Source: Hofstenia miamia
Taxonomy: Eukaryota > Xenacoelomorpha > Acoela > Hofsteniidae
Assembly (NCBI GenBank): GCA_900660155.1
Contig: CABFPE010001038.1
Coordinates: 29,315 to 93,314 of the forward strand
Direction: 5' to 3'
DNA length: 64,000 bases
Shown: positions 59,512-64,000 of the stretch, piece by piece
Layout of the letters: each line of letters begins with the position of its first letter
Numbering within the stretch: the stretch's first letter is position 1
The notes under the pieces: generated by a model
The model's input: the letters and a program-made list of their open reading frames with translations, nothing else
Database searches by the model: none
Told to the model about the DNA's origin: nothing
Position numbers and translations under genes: made by a program

Positions 59512-60085
59512 ACATTAGGGCCGTTTATACACGAGGCGAATGATCCCGTGAAAAGCGAATGATGCGGCTAGCCGCATTAAGGGCGCATACACGAGCTCCA
59601 CTTTAGTAGCGGCATTATCTCGATTTAATTGCTCTTCCGGAGCAGAATTCACTCCTCCGCATCAAGCCGGATTAGTGATAGATAAACAACTTGTCAATCA
59701 TTTTGCTTGCCTTTTTCAATTTTGATTGGCTTTATACCTTATATGCATTCACTAAAATAAATACATTTTACTAAAGCGGAGCACGTGTAAAGGGGGTGAT
59801 ACACTGTCAAACTTAATTACCCGGCACACTTGTGTGACGAGAAAAATCAAAAGCGATTAGATCGCTGATTTCAGGTTGGAAAACAAGTTTGAAGGGATGA
59901 TACACGATTAAACATCATGGATTTGTGTGCCGAGCAATTATGTAATTAAGTTTGACACACACGTTTGACCGTGTATCACCCCTTTAAACCAGGATTAAGA
60001 AAAACAATTTTGATCAACAAATGATGCCGTGTTGTCACCTAAGCCAAATTTAGCTGCCCACATCTCGCGTAAACGGGGGTAATGT
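59512..60085. mobile_element. Middle MITE nested in the outer one, TSD caa
   Basis: ACATTAGGGCCGTTTATACA at the left pairs with the inverse of CGCGTAAACGGGGGTAATGT at the right. caa lies on both sides (59509-59511 and 60086-60088). GC content is clearly higher than in the neighbourhood. Confidence 0.7.
59790..59984. mobile_element. Inner 195-bp MITE, TA-flanked
   Basis: AAGGGGGTGATACACTGTCA at the left and ...GTGTATCACCCCTT at the right, flanked by TA (59788-59789 and 59985-59986). A second inverted block (AACTTAATTAC...GGCACAC) lies inside. It is inserted within the middle MITE. Confidence 0.8.
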
Positions 60086-60410
60086 CAAATCTTATAATTG
60101 CTTTGTAAACAAACAAAAGCAGCGTGGTTGAACCACCAATTAGTAATTAGCATATTAATAGTAATAATTTTATAATTCATATATTGAAACTTACTGATAT
60201 TAATAATATATTTGCATATTCCTTCTAAAGAATCTTGGGATAAGGTTTGTGAAAGGGTTAGCTTAGATTAAGATTAGGGGTTTACTATGAGTTAGTAAAA
60301 AGGTTGGGGGAGGGGCTTGGGTTAGGTCTATAATTATTATGTTGATAAACTAGCATATTTTTGCAATTTTTTAGCGGGGTGTGGGGAGAAAACACAAAAG
60401 TACCAATATA

Positions 60411-60866
60411 ATTTCCAATATAAGAAAAAATTATATTTATTTACAATCACTAATCTCCTTTATATGGAATTTCACATATTGTACTACAAGTTCCACTTAT
60501 ACACTTTGCATTTCTTAGGCGTTAATACTCGAGAATTATTCAATTAAATTGCCGTTAAAATTTTTGAACAATTGCTAAATAATGAAAAAATAACAATAGC
60601 ATTTTGTGCAAATGAAATTTTAATGGGTTGCCATTAAATGCACTTTTGCTGTTAACTTGAGGTGTCCTTACAAAGTAATTATGAAAAACTTTTAATGCAA
60701 GCTTAGCTCAAAAGTCTAATACTTTAAATATTGCACTTAACTAATATGTGTAAGTTTCCATTGATGTGATGATTAAAAAGTAAACTCTTCACAACTTTAC
60801 CATATCATTGATTATGTAGACCTATAAGTGTTATCTCTAACTTTTCTTAAAAATCTAATGATGTCA
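60411..60866. other. No recognisable gene
   Basis: AT-rich, nothing recognised. Confidence 0.35.
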
Positions 60867-61156
60867 GACTTGTCAACCAGCCGAGCTGAGTAGAGTATTG
60901 GATATACAAACGAGCCGTTTTTAAGCAAACCAAATTTATAGTGCTGCTTGTTTGATTATGCAGATTTTTCATATTTTTTCATTCAATATTACTTACTTTT
61001 AATTTTATTTTAGAAATGTTTATTAAATAATAGAAAGAGCAATTGAAAAAATTCTGAGAGCACAATATTGTAAAAAATATATCGAGCTGAAACGAGTCTC
61101 AGTGAAAGATTTTATGTGGCGAACCGAGCTTAGAAATTACGGCTCGTTGACAAGTC
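60867..61156. mobile_element. 290-bp MITE with GAGCCG/CGAGCT repeats
   Basis: GACTTGTCAACCAGCCGAGC at the left and GGCTCGTTGACAAGTC at the right are inverted ends. CGAGC(C/T) motifs recur near both ends. No clear target duplication was found, so superfamily (hAT-like by style) is a guess. Confidence 0.65.
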
Positions 61157-61909
61157 AGCTCGTAATGCCAATATTTGTTGTGTTAATTGTAGAAGAAGTT
61201 CTAGAAAATTAAGATTAAATTAATCTGAAGCGCGCAGTAAAGATAACATTTCGAAATTGTTTAATATCGAATAATTTTTAATACATATTCATTAGCGGCA
61301 CCGAATTTTCTTTCTTTGTAGAAAATCATCAATTAAAGCTAACGTAGCAAATTTAATAAAACTTAATATAATTACCAAATTGAAAACCACATTAAAATTT
61401 TTTTTCAGAAAAAAAGAAGCGACGTGTTTGGAAAGTTACAATAGATTTTACAAATTAAAATTATTTTTTGTAGACGTGTTTAAACTAGAGAAGCTTTTTT
61501 TAACACCAACAAACATTCTCCTGACTGTAGACGATACTGCGATCGACTTCTAACAAGTAAGTATGCAAAAAATCTTATCAGGGCCTAAGTATTCTGAAAA
61601 TCCATCGATATTAAGAGTTGAAGAGGGATTTAATGCTTCTACTGTTGTACTTGGAAATAGTGTTCTACGGCCAAGGCAACCTTCTTGGCCGTACAATATA
61701 AATTTTGAAAATAGTCGACCGTTTGCCGTGATTATTTTTGCTATAGTCGACGCATTTTAGCACTACTAAGTGGAAATCTGCAATTTTCGATGGAACGATT
61801 AAAATATGCTCATATTTCGAACAATTAAAAAAAATAGTCAAAACGACTGCTTTAAAAACAAAAACACAAAAAGGTATAAGAAATAAATTGTTCATAATAA
61901 TATTCCGAA
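61157..61909. other. No confident gene
   Basis: Includes a 65-codon ORF (61563-61760) with somewhat protein-like composition (ILRVEEGFNASTVVLGNS) but no recognised family and no supporting splice or start context. Confidence 0.3.
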
Positions 61910-62089
61910 ATGAATCTTAGCCTGGATTTTGGCAGTATAACAACATCTTTGGCTGCAGTAGGCCGTCGGCCTTTGCTCATTGACCATAGACGAACATTGG
62001 TCACGGCTACAGCCGGCAAACGGCAAGCCGTTGCCTCAGAACACTATTTGGAACTTAGCTGCGGGTGTATGGATATTATATTTCGATGA
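61910..62089 (+). other. Small GC-richer ORF, 59 aa, unknown
   Basis: ATG to stop, reading MNLSLDFGSITTSLAAVGRR and ending SCGCMDIIFR, in a distinctly GC-richer island of otherwise AT-rich DNA. Palindromic patches (aggccgtcggcct; gccggcaaacggc) suggest that the composition may come from an inserted repeat rather than a gene. No family recognised. Confidence 0.2.
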
Positions 62090-62962
62090 AAAATTTTAAC
62101 TTTTTTGGAGCAATTGTACCTTTTGTCTTAGATAGTAATTCTCTTTTCTTGATCTATAACCGTTATGACTTTAGCGGACAAAAGTAAAAAAGGTCAAAAT
62201 TTAAATAAAGGTAAATTTTGTCTAAGTAAGAAATTTTATTGTTTTAATAAATACTACTTATAAGTTTTGACCTTCATTTCCAATTTGTTTAGCTTTAAAA
62301 ATATAAATTTTTGGTTACAAAAACATGGTAAAATATCACTGCAAATTTTTAACTATTTATATAAAAAAAGTTTCAGAAAGCATTTAATTACTATTTCCAA
62401 TGTTTAAAAAAATGCTATTACTAAGAGTGTCATTGTTGAGAGAGAGCAAGAACTGCTATCAATGAGGCAAAATACTGCAAAAGTTAGTGCAAGCCACAAA
62501 TTATTATGAAATGAATTGGAATTGTAAAATTATTTCAGTCTGAATCAACCTCAATTTTTCATTCATTAAATCTTACAGAATATGGATTGTTAAAAATAGC
62601 AAATGCTTTTAAGCGCCCCTAAAAAGGTTCTTTTCAATGTTAAAAGGATGCTTAAGACAATATAAATTCTAAGGATAATGTACTTCTTATTACCTAGTTG
62701 ATTATGTTTAGCATAGATTACACGAATTTTACAAGGCAAAAAAATCTTCAGGTTAATTTTTTAAAAAAAATACGTTTTTAAGTAAAAAAAGTCAAAATTA
62801 TGTGGTTGACATTTCAAATTTTTTTGGGCAAAAAATTTCGCCCCATATATTTTATGACTTTATAACACAACATTTGCGAGGCATTACTAATGCCAATGAA
62901 TTGATATGTGCACTACTCCGCATAACCTAAACACGGAGGATTATGGTAAGTTGAATGCAGGG
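62090..62962. other. No recognisable gene
   Basis: AT-rich, nothing recognised. Confidence 0.35.
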
Positions 62963-63170
62963 TTCTTGAGTACTCGAAATGCTAAGAACTTGACCTCGAA
63001 TAAGCTCATAAAAGTCGATCGGAAAAACTCAGAAAAGAAATCATCAAAACTCGAACTCGATTAAAAGCTTCTAGAATATTCTGTAAAAATTGAGATATTT
63101 TGAATTTCAGTTTCTTTATCAAACACAAATAATTAAATTTTATTGTAAAATAAATTTTTTTCTTCTAAAA
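62963..63170 (-). mobile_element. Truncated relative of the 13160-13484 hAT MITE
   Basis: CAGGGTTCTTGAGTACTCGA and the following ACTTGACCTCGAATAAG...AAACTCAGAAAAGAAATCAT correspond, in reverse complement, to the right half of the MITE at 13160-13484. The other end is not recognisable. Confidence 0.6.
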
Positions 63171-63658
63171 AACATGGAAATAGAAGAAACTCAATATATA
63201 TATTTCAAATTTCGATGCAAAGTAGAACATACTTTTCAAATACCTGGTGGGTAGCATATGAGTTATTGATCACATAATACTTGTGCTTTTGGTTATAGCG
63301 GTCCATATCCTTCCCATTTGGCGCCCCATGTTACATGGAAACCCTATGGTGAACATATTCGTCACCTAATAAACGACTTCATTAACTGAAATTCGGATTT
63401 TTAATTCGTTTTAAATAATTATTTTGTTGATGTTTTAGTGCTGAAATAGACGGAAAAGCTAATTTAAGAAGGCCATTTACACAATACGGGACGTGTAATG
63501 TCTAGATGAGCATCTTTAAGTACAATTAAGTAAATTCTCTATTTTGTAAATCGCATTATTCTATCGAGGAACATAATATTGTTCGGTTGATACGCTTAAT
63601 TATATATCTATAGTTTAGGCACATCATGCAGTAAACTATATGTAAGAAGTGGGAAAAT
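63171..63658. other. No recognisable gene
   Basis: AT-rich sequence with no recognised feature. Confidence 0.3.
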
Positions 63659-64000
63659 TTATATTCGCTTAAATTTAACATGCCTATCGTCCATTTTAAT
63701 GAACAAATCGTTCTTAGGCAATTGCAAAGAATTTTCTCTAAGCCTATTATCAAATTTAAAATCTATGGCTAGGTCTATTGGGGAATATGCTTTAATGCAA
63801 AGTTGAAAATTTCTATTAAAGCGTATTGCTGAGGCCGAAAAAATAAAAATTTCGAATTTTGGAAAAATAATTAAATTCTCTCCATACCAAATGCTCAAGA
63901 ATTTTTTAATTTTTAAAGGCATGAAATTATCAAGTGTTTCTTCATATGTGCAAGGATATTCCAAACCCATTGAGGGGTGCCGTGTACAAAGTTAGAGGCG
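63659..64000 (-). other. Unassigned 103-aa ORF at the window edge
   Basis: The minus-strand frame 63970-63659 is open for 103 codons, starting MGLEYPCTYEETLDNFMPLK and ending NDLFIKMDDRHVKFKRI. The length and mixed composition are above the local background, and the middle has a loose resemblance to LINE ORF2 C-termini. I cannot decide between a LINE relic and a host exon. It may continue beyond the window. Confidence 0.25.

Larger units (their letters stand above)
59183..60410. mobile_element. Outer MITE with ~200-bp inverted repeats of telomere-like units
   Basis: TATAATGGTACTTTTGCG at the left is inverted at the right (CAAAAGTACCAATATA). The inverted arms continue through CTAACCC/CCCTAA-like degenerate units (59280-59400; complementary GGGTTAG units at 60245-60335). 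The middle is interrupted by two further MITEs. Confidence 0.78.

Noticed and set aside
1-64000. tRNA, rRNA and other structured RNA genes
   Set aside because: I saw no tRNA box A/B pairs or rRNA-like segments by eye. Absence is not proven without a covariance-model search.

Overview
The window is AT-rich DNA from an invertebrate animal. It holds spliced host exons with GT-AG introns, an autophagy gene (ATG101) with two introns of only 44 and 69 bp, an adhesion-GPCR-type membrane exon, and a typically metazoan mix of transposons (Merlin, piggyBac, Tc1/mariner, hAT, Harbinger-like, LINE, Penelope, Ty3/Gypsy, Polinton). I cannot name the species. It is a draft assembly, with N gaps at 23958-24957 and 49439-49693 and four single-n joins (139, 22380/22510, 47463, 58710). 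Three of these joins sit beside verbatim or near-verbatim repeats that look like unmerged contig ends.

Layout. 1-6130: a piggyBac relic, a few possible host exon scraps and a 1.3-kb Tc1 element with clear ends. 6562-8179: four minus-strand exons of ATG101, the most secure host gene, with the first short exon not found. 8.7-12.3 kb: a LINE relic, a Merlin (ISXO2-like) transposase and a second LINE piece. 12.36-13.48 kb: two hAT-type MITEs with perfect 8-bp target duplications. 13.9-42.5 kb: a large graveyard of Ty3/Gypsy elements in both orientations, with LTRs, solo LTRs, nested MITEs and a Polinton integrase fragment. Two of its minus-strand Gypsy copies carry a related long third ORF downstream of integrase that I cannot assign to a known family. 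42.5-47.5 kb: Penelope-like element pieces (including an inverted pair of 3' ends), an unidentified element with inverted ends, a deleted mariner and a LINE 3' scrap.

47.9-58.4 kb: what looks like the 3' half of a minus-strand adhesion-GPCR-like gene. A TM6-TM7 exon lies at 58202-58435 and a serine-rich 165-codon terminal exon at 47934-48428. The intervening 9.8 kb is filled with a LINE, MITEs and a hAT relic. The splice acceptor of the terminal exon is repeated about four times in a 55-bp tandem array. Joining the two exons into one gene is inference. 58.5-64 kb: a hAT MITE, three MITEs nested in one another, a further MITE, and sequence with no recognised gene except weak ORFs.

The window's functional content is therefore small (ATG101 and the GPCR-like exons). 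Most of the sequence is transposable-element history, which can be read from target-site duplications and nesting.
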